Shown here: piece after piece, positions 8,024 through 18,350 of the stretch | Layout: each line of letters opens with the position of its first letter | Position numbering within the stretch: the stretch's first letter is position 1 | DNA from: Candidatus Flexifilum breve | GTDB taxonomy: Bacteria > Chloroflexota > Anaerolineae > Aggregatilineales > Phototrophicaceae | Reading direction: 5' to 3' | Length of the DNA stretch: 64,000 nucleotides | Assembly (NCBI GenBank): GCA_016717205.1 | Contig: JADKGC010000006.1 | Coordinates: 310,001 to 374,000 of the forward strand | Program-made: the position numbers and the translations under genes | The notes under the pieces: generated by a model | Told to the model about the DNA's origin: nothing | Database searches by the model: none | Seen by the model: only the letters and a program-made list of their open reading frames with translations

Positions 8024-8911
8024 TCATGTTTTTTTGAGGATAGAGACAAATCCCTGCGTGGCCTTGTTGAGTGTGCCGCGTTTTCGTTGGGCGATCAGAT
8101 AGTTGTAGCTGTCGTCCGCGCCCTCCAGCGGAATCGCCTTGAGTGTGCCCGCCGCGGTCTCCCGGGCGATGGCGATTCCCTGCACCAGCGCGATGCCGAG
8201 ACCCAATTCTACGCTGCGCTTGATCGCTTCGGTTTCACCGAGGATGATGACCGAGTCACCGCGCAGGCTGTCGGCGCCGAGCAACCGCGACACGCGCGTA
8301 TGCAGCGCGGAGCCGGGTTCACGCGTGAGGAAGATGCGGTCGCGCAGCACATCCAGACCAATGGCGGGCTGTGCGGCGAGTTCGTCGCCGGGTGCGACGA
8401 TCACCACCAGGCGGTCGGGCATGAAGGCTTCGACGATCACATCCTGATGGTCGACGGGCGAGCCGACGAGACCGAGATCGATGTCACCGCGGATGAGCAT
8501 GTCGAGCAAATCGGTGGTGTTGCGAATCGTCAGGCGAATGTGGTGGTTCGGGTATACTTTGCGGTACCGGCTGAGCACGTCCGGCAGGAGGTAGGTCGCC
8601 AGCGTCGGTCCAACGCCCAGTTTGAGCGTTTGCACCGCGATGCCCGCCGCGACATGCACGGCGTTGACCGTTTCATCGGCCAGAGACAACAGTTTTTCAC
8701 CCTGATCGAACAGTACTTTCCCCGCTTCGGTGAGGCGCAGGCTGCGCGTGCTGCGTTCGATCAGCGGCGTGCCGAGGACCTGCTCCAGCACGGCGATCTG
8801 CTGGCTGACCGTCGGTTGGGTCATGTGCAGTTGTTCCGCCGCCCGTGTGAAGCTGCCCAGCCGCGCCACGGTCACAAACAGATGAATTTTGTGCAGATCC
8901 GGTATATTCAT
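8024..8911 (-). CDS. LysR-family transcriptional regulator
   Basis: A 295-residue regulator. The N-terminal winged helix-turn-helix covers about residues 5-65 (FVTVARLGSFTRAAEQLHMT, then QPTVSQQIAVLEQVLGTPLI). A periplasmic-binding-like effector domain follows (about 90-290; for example LKLGVGPTLATYLLPDVLSR). It lies immediately upstream of and in the same direction as the YeiH unit, which makes that transporter its likely target. The effector is not predictable. The 77-bp gap to the E1 stop upstream is AT-rich. Confidence 0.9.
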   Translation of the reverse strand: MNIPDLHKIHLFVTVARLGSFTRAAEQLHMTQPTVSQQIAVLEQVLGTPLIERSTRSLRLTEAGKVLFDQGEKLLSLADETVNAVHVAAGIAVQTLKLGVGPTLATYLLPDVLSRYRKVYPNHHIRLTIRNTTDLLDMLIRGDIDLGLVGSPVDHQDVIVEAFMPDRLVVIVAPGDELAAQPAIGLDVLRDRIFLTREPGSALHTRVSRLLGADSLRGDSVIILGETEAIKRSVELGLGIALVQGIAIARETAAGTLKAIPLEGADDSYNYLIAQRKRGTLNKATQGFVSILKKT

Positions 8912-8988
8912 CGCACTTCAATCATTGAAGAGACATTAACTTCTGTCTCAATTAGATTATATTCTTGATGTTACCTTAATACTGGATA

Positions 8989-11442
8989 TTATATCCCTAA
9001 ACGATTCCGGCGTAGGTATTCCAGTGTGGTCTGAGTGGTCGTGACTTCGTGTCCCGGCAGCGGGAAGATGTGCTCGTGAATCGCGTCCAACAGCCATTCC
9101 TTCTGCGGAAAGAACGCTTCTTCCAGTTCGGCAGGTGGCGTAATCCAGTTGCGCGCGCCGACCACGACCACCGGCGCGTCCAGATCGCTGAAGGTGGCCT
9201 GCGTAATCGTCGACGCCATTGTGTGCAGGAAGGAGCCGCGCTCGGTGGCATCGGATGCCAGCACGACTTTACCCGTTTTGCGCACCGATTCCAGAATGCG
9301 CTCATAATTCAGCGGATTGATGAAGCGCGCATCGATCACTTCTGCCGACAGATTGTACTTGGTTTGCAGGTCGTTGGCCGCATCCAACGCGCGGTAGAGG
9401 GTCGCGCCGAGCGTAACGATGGTGAGATCCGTGCCGGGCCGCCGCACCGCGGGTTCGCCGAGCGGTACCTCGTAGTAGTCAAGCGGGACGCCGCCGGGGA
9501 CCAGCATTTCCGGTTCGCTGTACAGCCGCTGGCTTTCGAAGAATACAACCGGGTCTGTGCCGCGCAGCGCGAGGTTGAGCATACCTTTCGCGTCGTAGGG
9601 CGTCGCCGGGAACATGACTTTCAAACCGGGGATGTGCGCCACCAGCGATGACCAGTCCTGCGAATGCTGCGCCCCGTATTTGGAGCCGACGGACACACGC
9701 AGCACGAGCGGCATTGCCAGCAGCCCGCCAGACATGCCGATCCACTTGGACATCTGGTTGAAGACTTCATCGCCCGCGCGACCCATGAAATCGCAGTACA
9801 TGAGTTCAGCGACCACCCGCCCGCCGCTCAGGGCATAGCCGACTGCCGTGCCGACAATCGCGCCCTCGCTGATCGACGTGTTGAACAGGCGGTGATAGGG
9901 CAGGCATTCGGTGAGGCCGCGGTACACGCCGAACGCGCCGCCCCAATCGCGATTTTCCTCCCCATAGGCGATCATCGTCGGGTCGATGTAGAAGCGGTGC
10001 ATCATCGCTTCGTAGAGCGCTTCGGCATACGTCAGGCACTTGAGCTTGGGGAGTACTTTACCGTCCGCGTCCAGCCCAAAGCGGAACTTCGTCCGCGTGA
10101 CTTCGAGGCGGCTTTGCTCGGCAGGGAGCAGCACTTCCGGCGCGCCGTCGGCCATGCGGTCGCGCATCTGGTTGGCAAACATGAACTTCCCGATTGTGTC
10201 GACCTGTGTATTGACGCGCGGCGACAGCTCCGGCGCAATGGCCGCCTTCAACACCCGTTCCATCCGGCGCGTCGCGTCATCCAGCAGGGCGTCAAGCTGC
10301 GCCGCGTCGGCGTGACCGTTCGTGATCAGGTATTCACGGTAGGTGACGAGTGGATCGAACGTGCGCCACAGTTCGATCTCATCGCGCTCGCGATATGACG
10401 AGGCATCTGAGGGCGAATGTCCGGAGAAGCGATACGTCACCGTGTCCAGCAGGACTGGGCCGCGCCCCGCCAGCAGGAGCGCTTTCTTGCGCTCAATAGC
10501 ATCGGCGACCGCCAGCGGATTGAAGCCGTCGATTCGTTCGGCGTGCATCGCTTCCCCGTTGACGCCCCAACCGACGCGCGCCAGTACGCCCAGACCCATC
10601 GTCTCGCCGACTGGCTGACCGCCCATCCCATAGAAGTTGTTCAGGAAGTGGAACAGCATTGGCGGCGCGCCGCCCAAGCCCCACAGCGTGCGGTATTGAT
10701 CCATCGCCGCGAACATCATGGCTTCCCACACCGGGCCGCAGCCCATTGAGGCGTCGCCGATGTTGGCCAGCACGATCCCCGGTTGGCGGTTGACCAGCTT
10801 GAAGAGCGCTGCGCCCGTCGCGATGTCCGCCGAACCGCCGACGATGGCGTTATTTGGCATGACGCCGAACGGCGGGAAGAAGGCGTGCATCGAGCCGCCC
10901 ATACCGCGGTTGAAACCCGTCGCCCGCCCGAAGATTTCGGCGAGCGTGCCGTACAGTGTGTAATCGACCGCGCGATCCGGCAGCGATGTGTGCTCGAAAG
11001 CTGAGACCACGCGGAGCGCCGCGCCGTCCATGTAACCCTGCATGATCGCTTCCAGCGCCGCTTCGTCGAGCTTACGGATGGCGACGAGCGACTTGGCGAG
11101 GATTTCGCCGTGGCTGCGATGTGAGCCGAAGATCAGATCGGCCACGTCGAGGTGGTAGGCCATGCCCACGACCGCCGACTCCTGTCCAATGGAGAGGTGC
11201 GCCGGGCCGCGGTGGTTGTACTCGATGCTGTGATAACTGCCTTCGCGCTTGATCTTGTCAAGCATGGTCTCGAACTCGCGAATCAGCAGCATATCGCGGT
11301 AGATGTTGACGAGATTGGCCGAACCGTACTTGGCGCGTTCTGCCGCCGGGTCAGCCACATACGCGTTGATCGGAATGATCGGCGCGGTCAGCTCGGCAGA
11401 CTGGCGGACCACCTTGGGGTCAATCAGCAGGGATTTGGGCAT
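8989..11442 (-). CDS. 2-oxo acid dehydrogenase E1, alpha and beta fused
   Basis: An 817-residue thiamine-diphosphate enzyme that decarboxylates a 2-oxo acid and acylates the lipoyl arm of E2. The first half (about 25-400) is E1-alpha: GSHRSHGEILAK, the thiamine-binding block starting at IGDASMGCGPVWEAMMF, and YRFSGHSPSDASSYR. The second half (about 465-810) is E1-beta: GEENRDWGGAFGVYRGL, FNTSISEGAIVGTAVGYA, SKYGAQHSQDWSS. Alpha and beta are usually separate genes in this family, so this is a natural fusion. Substrate (pyruvate, branched-chain oxo acid or acetoin) cannot be assigned. It is the last gene of the fucU-E2-lpd-E1 operon, two bases after lpd. Confidence 0.85.
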   Translation of the reverse strand: MPKSLLIDPKVVRQSAELTAPIIPINAYVADPAAERAKYGSANLVNIYRDMLLIREFETMLDKIKREGSYHSIEYNHRGPAHLSIGQESAVVGMAYHLDVADLIFGSHRSHGEILAKSLVAIRKLDEAALEAIMQGYMDGAALRVVSAFEHTSLPDRAVDYTLYGTLAEIFGRATGFNRGMGGSMHAFFPPFGVMPNNAIVGGSADIATGAALFKLVNRQPGIVLANIGDASMGCGPVWEAMMFAAMDQYRTLWGLGGAPPMLFHFLNNFYGMGGQPVGETMGLGVLARVGWGVNGEAMHAERIDGFNPLAVADAIERKKALLLAGRGPVLLDTVTYRFSGHSPSDASSYRERDEIELWRTFDPLVTYREYLITNGHADAAQLDALLDDATRRMERVLKAAIAPELSPRVNTQVDTIGKFMFANQMRDRMADGAPEVLLPAEQSRLEVTRTKFRFGLDADGKVLPKLKCLTYAEALYEAMMHRFYIDPTMIAYGEENRDWGGAFGVYRGLTECLPYHRLFNTSISEGAIVGTAVGYALSGGRVVAELMYCDFMGRAGDEVFNQMSKWIGMSGGLLAMPLVLRVSVGSKYGAQHSQDWSSLVAHIPGLKVMFPATPYDAKGMLNLALRGTDPVVFFESQRLYSEPEMLVPGGVPLDYYEVPLGEPAVRRPGTDLTIVTLGATLYRALDAANDLQTKYNLSAEVIDARFINPLNYERILESVRKTGKVVLASDATERGSFLHTMASTITQATFSDLDAPVVVVGARNWITPPAELEEAFFPQKEWLLDAIHEHIFPLPGHEVTTTQTTLEYLRRNRLGI

Positions 11443-11444
11443 GG

Positions 11445-12785
11445 TTAACGCAGCTCGTAGAGGGTATCGCGGAGCACTTCCGATAAGGTGGGATGCGCAA
11501 AAATCATCTGCTGCACGTCCTGCACCCGGAACTCATCTTCGAGCATGGCCGCCGCGCCGACCACGAGCGACGAACATTCTCCGCCGTACAGATGTACGCC
11601 GAGCACGACGTTCGTTCGCTGATCGACGACGATCTTGCACAGGCCGCGCTGCTGGTCGTTCTCGATGAGATAGCTGGCGTTGGCGGTCAGCGGCAAGCGG
11701 GCGACGCGAACAGGAATGCCGCGCGCTTTCGCAGTGGCTTCGGTCAGGCCGACAGCCGCGATCTCCGGGTAGGTGTGCAGCGAGAAGGGCACGGTATCGA
11801 TGCGGAAACGGTCGGGCGTGCCGAACATATGATTGACGGCCACCTGCGCCATACGCGCGGCGCTGTGCGCCCACATGGAGATGCCCGTCACATCACCGAT
11901 GGCGTACACACCGGGGAGGTTGGTGCGCATATACTCGTCCACATGGATGCGGGTGTCATAGTCGATGCCCGCTTCTTCCAACCCCAATCCGGCGACGTTG
12001 GGCGCGCGCTCGCCGCAGATCAGCACCAGATCCGCGGGGATGTCGTGCATCCGGTCGTCGTCCGTGATGCGCACATACTTCTCGGTGATGCTTTTCACCT
12101 GCGCGCTGAAATGAAAATCGATCGCGTTTAAGTCGCGCAGCAGCAGCGACCGAATCTCCTCGTCGATGTCCGGCAGGAGTCCGGGTTGCTCTGTGATGAG
12201 CGTGACTTTGCTGCCCGCTAGTGTGTAGATCGCCGCGAGGTTGAGCGCAATCGGTGTGCCGCCGAGGATGACGAGCGCGGACGGCAGCGTGTCATGGTCG
12301 AACAATTCGGTCGGCGTGACGACGTGCGCTAGGTCGATGCCGGGCAGTGTCGGAATGACCGGAGACGAGCCCGAGGCGATGAGGATGCGCTCGGCCGTGT
12401 AGGTCACATCCCCGGCGCGCACGGCTTTCCGTGCGATCAGCCGCGCATCCGCTTCCAGAATCACGCCGCCGCGCCGCTCGATCTGTTGGCGCACGCCGTC
12501 GCGCAGTTGCGCAACGATGCGTCCCTTGCGCGCGATAACCTCGCGCATGTCGAAGCGTACGCTGTCCACATGCACGCCGAAGCGATCCGTCTCCTGCAGT
12601 TGGCGATAGATTTTGGCCGATTGGTACAGCGTTTTCGCCGGGATGCAGCCCCGGTTGATGCACACGCCGCCCAACTGGGCTTTTTCGATGAGCAGAACAC
12701 GTTTGCCCGCCGCGCCAGCTCGTTCGGCGGCGGTATAGCCCCCCGCACCTGCCCCAATGATGATCAAGTCAAAGTGTGAATTCAT
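11445..12785 (-). CDS. lpdA: Dihydrolipoyl dehydrogenase (E3)
   Basis: A 446-residue flavoprotein that reoxidises the lipoyl groups of the oxo-acid dehydrogenase with NAD+. The FAD-binding GAGAGGY motif is near residue 11. The redox cysteine pair is Cys42 and Cys47 (GGVCINRGCIPAK). The NAD fold lies at about 170-260, with the usual glycine pattern partly altered (ILGGTPIALNLAAI). The C-terminal catalytic motif is FAHPTLSEVL. The reading frame is open further upstream, but the ATG at 12783-12785 (MNSHFDLIIIGAGAGG) fits the family start; the upstream extension would overlap E2. Confidence 0.9.
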   Translation of the reverse strand: MNSHFDLIIIGAGAGGYTAAERAGAAGKRVLLIEKAQLGGVCINRGCIPAKTLYQSAKIYRQLQETDRFGVHVDSVRFDMREVIARKGRIVAQLRDGVRQQIERRGGVILEADARLIARKAVRAGDVTYTAERILIASGSSPVIPTLPGIDLAHVVTPTELFDHDTLPSALVILGGTPIALNLAAIYTLAGSKVTLITEQPGLLPDIDEEIRSLLLRDLNAIDFHFSAQVKSITEKYVRITDDDRMHDIPADLVLICGERAPNVAGLGLEEAGIDYDTRIHVDEYMRTNLPGVYAIGDVTGISMWAHSAARMAQVAVNHMFGTPDRFRIDTVPFSLHTYPEIAAVGLTEATAKARGIPVRVARLPLTANASYLIENDQQRGLCKIVVDQRTNVVLGVHLYGGECSSLVVGAAAMLEDEFRVQDVQQMIFAHPTLSEVLRDTLYELR

Positions 12786-12795
12786 GGTGCGGCCT

Positions 12796-14070
12796 CTAGA
12801 ACGCGAGCAGTAAATCAAATTGGGCAAAATTGCGCGATAGTGCTTGTAAGAAACGCGCGGCGGGTGCGCCATCGACCGCGCGATGATCAATCGTCAGTGA
12901 CAGATGCAGATACGGAATGAACTGCACTTCGGCATCCATCTGCATCGGCTTCAGATCGATTTTGCCGACGCCGAGAATCGCCACCTGCGGCGGATTCAGG
13001 ATGGGCGTGAAGGTTTCGATCCCAAAGCTGCCGAGATTCGTCACGGTGAATGTGCCGCCGTTGAGATCGTTGCTGGTGAGCTTGCCCGCTGACTCAATCA
13101 GCCGTTTCGACTCGCGTGCCAGCGCGTGCAGTGACAGCCGATCCGCGCCGTGAATGACGGGCACGAGCAAACCGCGCGGCGAATCGACGGCAAAGCCGAG
13201 ATTGACGTTCGCAGACTGGGTGATCGCGTCTTCCGACAGCGTCGCATTCAGGTCAGGAAAGGTGCGCAGCGTGCGGGCGACCGCGAACAGAATCAAATCG
13301 TTAAGGCCGATGTCGCTGAGTTCGAGCGACGCAGCGCTGGCTTTGAGGCGAGCACGATAGGCTTGCAGTGCGCGGGCATCCGCGGAAGCGGTCAGCGTGA
13401 GCTGCGCGGTCGTCTGCAGCGAAGCGAGCATGCGCTCGGCGGTCACTTTGCGCACGCCACGCAGCGGAATAACCGTGGCATGGTCAGTGGTTGTGAGGAG
13501 TGGTGTCAGTGCTTGCGGTTCAGGCTCAACGGCGGGCGGTGGTGCGATAGTCTCACCCGCTGACGCCGCGAGCACGTCTTCACTTGTGATGCGTCCCCCG
13601 AGACCCGTGCCGTTCGGCGGAATAGGCATACCCGATTCGATCAGGGCGCGCGCCGCCGGGGTGAGCCGGGGGAGTGTCGCGGCGAGCACATCACGCTCTA
13701 TGATGCGGCCTTGCGCGCCCGAGCCGATCCGCGTTGACAGATTGACGCCGTTTTGGGCGGCACGTTTGCGGGCGCGCGGAGAGGCCATAAGTGCGTCCGC
13801 GGCGCTGACGGGTGGGGCGGCGGGCTGTTCGCCCGCCTGCCCAATGAGCGCAATCGGTGTTTTGACCGGGACTTCATCTCCGGCCTGATAGTAGATTTCC
13901 AGCAGGATGCCAGCAGCGCTGCTTTCAATTTCGAGGACGGCTTTATCCGTCTCGATGTCGAGCAGAATCTCACCTTTGGCGACCGGCTCGCCGATGTTTT
14001 TGCGCCAGCGGTAGATGATGCACGTTTCGACGCTGTTGCCTTGCTGCGGCATCACGACCGTAGACGCCAT
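12796..14070 (-). CDS. Dihydrolipoamide acyltransferase (E2)
   Basis: A 424-residue core protein of the oxo-acid dehydrogenase complex. The N-terminal lipoyl domain (1-80) carries the lipoylated Lys43 in ETDKAVLEI. Two consecutive E3-binding-like segments follow, about 93-130 (SPRARKRAAQNGVNLSTRIG then GRIIERDVL) and 133-170 (LTPAARALIESGMPIP then GRITSEDVLAA). The C-terminal acyltransferase domain (about 195-424) ends with the catalytic motif DHRAVDGAPAA. The family normally has one E3-binding domain, so the tandem pair is unusual. It lies three bases after fucU and 10 bp before lpd. Confidence 0.88.
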   Translation of the reverse strand: MASTVVMPQQGNSVETCIIYRWRKNIGEPVAKGEILLDIETDKAVLEIESSAAGILLEIYYQAGDEVPVKTPIALIGQAGEQPAAPPVSAADALMASPRARKRAAQNGVNLSTRIGSGAQGRIIERDVLAATLPRLTPAARALIESGMPIPPNGTGLGGRITSEDVLAASAGETIAPPPAVEPEPQALTPLLTTTDHATVIPLRGVRKVTAERMLASLQTTAQLTLTASADARALQAYRARLKASAASLELSDIGLNDLILFAVARTLRTFPDLNATLSEDAITQSANVNLGFAVDSPRGLLVPVIHGADRLSLHALARESKRLIESAGKLTSNDLNGGTFTVTNLGSFGIETFTPILNPPQVAILGVGKIDLKPMQMDAEVQFIPYLHLSLTIDHRAVDGAPAARFLQALSRNFAQFDLLLAF

Positions 14071-14073
14071 CGA

Positions 14074-14499
14074 TTACACCGCGGGCGGGGGCACAACCCC
14101 GATCGTGAGCAGAATGTTGGCGTAAATGCGCTGTTCGCCCGTGGCGATCACCAGCGAGACATCCGAGCCGCGCGCCATATCGTAGAACTCGAAGCGCCCG
14201 AGCTTTTGCAGTTCTGTCCCGGGCAGCAGCTTGCGAAATTCGGTGAAAATCGCCTGATCGGAACCGTCGGGCGGGGTCATGACGTGCGCCGCTTCAATCG
14301 GAATCGCCGTAACGAGCCCTTCGAGCACCTGCGTCGCCGTCAGAATGCCGGGCATGAAGTTGAGGTAGACACGTTCGGCGGCGGGGTTGGCGCGGGTGAT
14401 GAACGGGTAGTTGCCATCGGCGATGAGGATAGTGCTGCCATGACCGGAGGCGCCGAGAACCTGAAGAATCGTCGGGTGCAGTAACTGCGTTTTCAGCAT
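14074..14499 (-). CDS. fucU: RbsD/FucU-family sugar mutarotase
   Basis: A 141-residue protein of the RbsD/FucU family, which interconverts sugar anomers before isomerisation or phosphorylation. The diagnostic N-terminal block HPTILQVLGASGHGSTILIA is followed by DGNYPF. FucU rather than RbsD is favoured by the adjacent FucI-like isomerase gene, not by the sequence alone. It is the first gene of the operon driven by the promoter at 14552-14580; the leader is about 45 nt. Confidence 0.72.
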   Translation of the reverse strand: MLKTQLLHPTILQVLGASGHGSTILIADGNYPFITRANPAAERVYLNFMPGILTATQVLEGLVTAIPIEAAHVMTPPDGSDQAIFTEFRKLLPGTELQKLGRFEFYDMARGSDVSLVIATGEQRIYANILLTIGVVPPPAV

Positions 14500-14551
14500 G
14501 ATGGTCTCTCAAAAAGTTGAAGTTGTGCTCGGTAATCGTTGCCACAGCCTG

Positions 14552-14580
14552 ATTATCAGAGCGTTAAGGTTGACTGTCAA
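14552..14580 (-). promoter_or_regulatory. Sigma-70-type promoter of the fucU-E2-lpd-E1 operon
   Basis: On the minus strand TTGACA (14575-14580) is separated by 17 bp from GATAAT (14552-14557), a near-consensus housekeeping promoter. It lies between the fucI terminator-like hairpin and the fucU start. Confidence 0.7.
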
Positions 14581-14589
14581 GCAACTTAA

Positions 14590-14618
14590 CCGGGAGCGCG
14601 GACACACCGCACTCCCGG
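14590..14618 (-). terminator. Terminator-like hairpin after the FucI-like gene
   Basis: A 12-bp stem (one G-U pair) with a 5-nt loop, followed on the minus strand by a short T-rich TTAAGTT. It starts 8 bp past the isomerase stop. It would separate fucI from the downstream operon, which has its own promoter. Confidence 0.55.
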
Positions 14619-14626
14619 TACCAATC

Positions 14627-16267
14627 CTAACCGACCTGCACCGAACCACACAGGTGCACGTGCAGACCCATCGCGGCGAACATGGCCGCCTTTGCCGCCA
14701 GTGCCTTGTCCGCTTCGGCGGCCGTCGGCGCGTAGACCACGTTCAGGTGATTCGCTTTGTGGCGTCCCATCATCTGCTCGCGATTCACGCCGTGCAGCAC
14801 CGCGTGCATAATGGGCCACTGCGGGGTCGTCAGATTCCAGCGGCGCTCGGTTTCCTCGCGCGGCAGTTCAATCACGGTGCCGCGACCAATATCGACGTGC
14901 AGCGCGTTGTTCATGGTGTAAACACGGCTCCACACGATTTCGCCGGGCTGGCTGACGCCCTTGAGCGTGCCGCCGCCCAAGCGGAAATACATGCTCGGCT
15001 GGCGTTCGCTCACCGCGCCCGCATAGCCATCAATGAAGTGCGAGGCCGGAGCCGCGCCGGAAATCAGGAACACCCACACGTATTGATCACCGTAAGGATC
15101 GCCCCAGCGCAGGTCATGTAATGTCGTCGACGGATCGTAGCCCATCGCCGACCATACGCGGTTAGTCACCAGCGCATCGAGGCCCGCGCCTTCGTCCACT
15201 TCATTGAAGTGCGGCAGCGCCTTGCCCGCGTACAGCTCTTTCCCGGTCTGCGCATCATAGACGGGGGGACGATCCGGGTTGTTGAGCAGGCCTTCGACCA
15301 GATCCGAGGCAGGCACCAGGTCTTTCAGCCCCTGCTGATACTGGATGCCGATGGCATCGCAGCCGAACTCAGCGGCAATGCGCACGGCGGCGATGTACAT
15401 TTTGCACTGTTCGTGGATCTGCGCGTTAGTCAGTTCGGTTTCCTCGTTCGTGCCGGTGATGAACTTGACGCCGCGCGCATCCAACCACGCACGGATGGCC
15501 TGTGCTTCCACATCACTGACGAGGCGCATGCCCGCGACCAACGCCGACTGGCTGAGGCGTTCCTTATAGACGCCGGTGGGATTGAGCAGTTCGTCGTCGA
15601 TGATGGCATTGTACATGCCCATGCAGCCTTCATCGAAGATGCCCATAATCGCTTTTTCGCGCTGGAGCTGCTCGGCGAGCTTGCGCCCGAGTTCGGCTTC
15701 CGCAGCGGGCAGGGCGGCGGCATTCAGGTCGCGGACGTGGCTGGCGTCGTGCGTGATTTCGCCGGTTTGCAGCCACTGACGAATGCCGTTGAGGAAATAC
15801 TCGTCGGTGAAGTCTTCGCTCCAGAGCGTGCTGTACTTGATGCCGGCCTTGGTCAGCGAGCCGTTGAGGTTGAGCATGCCGACCAGCCCCGGCCATTCGC
15901 CGCTCCAGTTGGCGACAGTCAGAATGGGGCCGCGGTGGCTGCGCAGGCCGGCCAGCACATGGTGACTGTACTGCCACACGGCTTCCGCGACAATCAGCTT
16001 GGCATTCGGGTCAATCGACTTGAACACGTCCATGCCCATACGCTGGTTGCTGATGAAACCATGCTTTTCGGCGGGGTCGTAGGGGTGCCCGCGCTTGACG
16101 GTGATGCCTTCGCGCGCGAACGCGGCGATCACCGTGGCTTCCATCCCGGCCTGCGCCGCCCAGCATTTTTGATTCGCAGACAGGCGCAGGTCGCCGCTGG
16201 CGATGAGGATCGCCTCGTTCGCAGCGACCGGTTCATAGCTGGTAATTTGGGGGAACTGATAGGCCAT
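14627..16267 (-). CDS. FucI-like L-fucose/L-arabinose isomerase-family protein
   Basis: A 546-residue cytosolic sugar isomerase-like protein. It resembles the long FucI/AraA-type proteins, converting an aldose to a ketose with a divalent metal. Recognisable stretches are VANWSGEWPGLVGMLNLNG, FDEGCMGMYNAIIDDELL, and near the C terminus MGRHKANHLNVVYA. The substrate is inferred from the neighbouring FucU and could be another 6-deoxy or pentose sugar. A strong Shine-Dalgarno (AAAGGAG) is eight bases before the ATG. The 448 bp upstream belong mostly to the rRNA promoter region on the other strand. Confidence 0.72.
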   Translation of the reverse strand: MAYQFPQITSYEPVAANEAILIASGDLRLSANQKCWAAQAGMEATVIAAFAREGITVKRGHPYDPAEKHGFISNQRMGMDVFKSIDPNAKLIVAEAVWQYSHHVLAGLRSHRGPILTVANWSGEWPGLVGMLNLNGSLTKAGIKYSTLWSEDFTDEYFLNGIRQWLQTGEITHDASHVRDLNAAALPAAEAELGRKLAEQLQREKAIMGIFDEGCMGMYNAIIDDELLNPTGVYKERLSQSALVAGMRLVSDVEAQAIRAWLDARGVKFITGTNEETELTNAQIHEQCKMYIAAVRIAAEFGCDAIGIQYQQGLKDLVPASDLVEGLLNNPDRPPVYDAQTGKELYAGKALPHFNEVDEGAGLDALVTNRVWSAMGYDPSTTLHDLRWGDPYGDQYVWVFLISGAAPASHFIDGYAGAVSERQPSMYFRLGGGTLKGVSQPGEIVWSRVYTMNNALHVDIGRGTVIELPREETERRWNLTTPQWPIMHAVLHGVNREQMMGRHKANHLNVVYAPTAAEADKALAAKAAMFAAMGLHVHLCGSVQVG

Positions 16268-16409
16268 AAAAGTGACTCCTTTAAAGTAAGCTCCCTTTAA
16301 CTTCGGTGATTGTAACGCTTTTCCGGGGGATCAGCAGGCGGATTGCCAGAATCGTCCGTAGTCTGCGGGTGACGACAAGTTGCAGTGTTGGATTGAGGGG
16401 AAATCAGCC

Positions 16410-16437
16410 TTGACTGAGCGTTGGTTTCCAGTATAAT
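16410..16437 (+). promoter_or_regulatory. Upstream rRNA operon promoter
   Basis: TTGACT (16410-16415), 16-bp spacer, TATAAT (16432-16437). This is a near-consensus sigma-70 site about 280 bp before 16S. With the second site at 16607 it forms a tandem pair, typical of bacterial rrn operons. Confidence 0.7.
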
Positions 16438-16606
16438 TCCTGAACTTCTGACTTCTGGATGCGCGGGCTTAAGCCTGCAGACCCCAATCATCCGATTACA
16501 ACTCAAATAGTTAGGATCCGGCATCGATGACGGTTACCGGACCATCGAGCCGTGTTTTTTGTCGCGTGGTGTGTCGATACGTTCGAGCACTAGGCGAAAA
16601 ACGGCC

Positions 16607-16634
16607 TTGACGACGAGCGAAGTTGGAGTATAAT
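16607..16634 (+). promoter_or_regulatory. Proximal rRNA operon promoter
   Basis: TTGACG (16607-16612), 16-bp spacer, TATAAT (16629-16634). It would start transcription about 75 bp before the mature 16S 5' end. The -10 region (AGTATAATTC) is repeated in the upstream promoter. Confidence 0.75.
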
Positions 16635-16672
16635 TCTCAAACAAGTAAGCGACTTGCAAATAAGTCGCCGAA

Positions 16673-16686
16673 CGCACCTTAACAAC
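16673..16686 (+). promoter_or_regulatory. boxA-like antitermination element, 16S leader
   Basis: CGCACCTTAACAAC resembles the rrn boxA core (E. coli TGCTCTTTAACAA), which recruits NusB-S10 for ribosomal antitermination. The same 14 bases recur upstream of 23S at 18337-18350, the two positions where boxA is found in other rrn operons. Confidence 0.6.
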
Positions 16687-16709
16687 AGAAAAGTGCGACA
16701 GAAAGAGCC
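16677..16709 (+). other. Left arm of pre-16S processing stalk
   Basis: This arm is almost fully complementary to 18275-18305 on the other side of 16S (about 30 bp with one or two mismatches and a one-base bulge). Such a stalk brackets pre-16S and is the usual RNase III substrate. The left arm overlaps the boxA-like sequence. Confidence 0.75.
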
Positions 16710-16715
16710 AAAACA

Positions 16716-18203
<1,488 letters not shown>

Positions 18204-18253
18204 GAGAAACAAAGGGCTGACGCCGAGAGGCAAGGCCCAAAGCAACACCTTTG

Positions 18254-18333
18254 AACACGAACCTTCGTGTTGAAGGCTCTTTCTGTCCACTTTTCTGCTG
18301 TTAAGTCCAGCAGAGCGCGATCACCCTGATCGC
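18254..18333 (+). other. 16S-23S spacer with two hairpins and no tRNA
   Basis: The internal spacer of about 200 bp holds two perfect small hairpins: 18254-18271 (AACACGAA-CC-TTCGTGTT) and 18317-18333 (GCGATCA-CCC-TGATCGC). Between them (18275-18305) lies the right arm of the 16S stalk. I searched the spacer for Ile and Ala tRNA sequences and saw none. Confidence 0.65.
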
Positions 18334-18336
18334 AAA

Positions 18337-18350
18337 CGCACCTTAACAAC
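18337..18350 (+). promoter_or_regulatory. boxA-like antitermination element, 23S leader
   Basis: A second exact copy of CGCACCTTAACAAC, about 52 bp before 23S. It overlaps the left arm of the 23S processing stalk. Confidence 0.6.

Noticed and set aside
8021..8968. 315-codon plus-strand open frame opposite the LysR gene
   Set aside because: Antisense to a clear LysR regulator; composition is shadow-like.
8984..8996. Palindrome GGATATTATATCC at the E1 stop codon
   Set aside because: Short, AT-rich and overlapping the stop codon; no T tract or repeat of it elsewhere, so no function can be supported.
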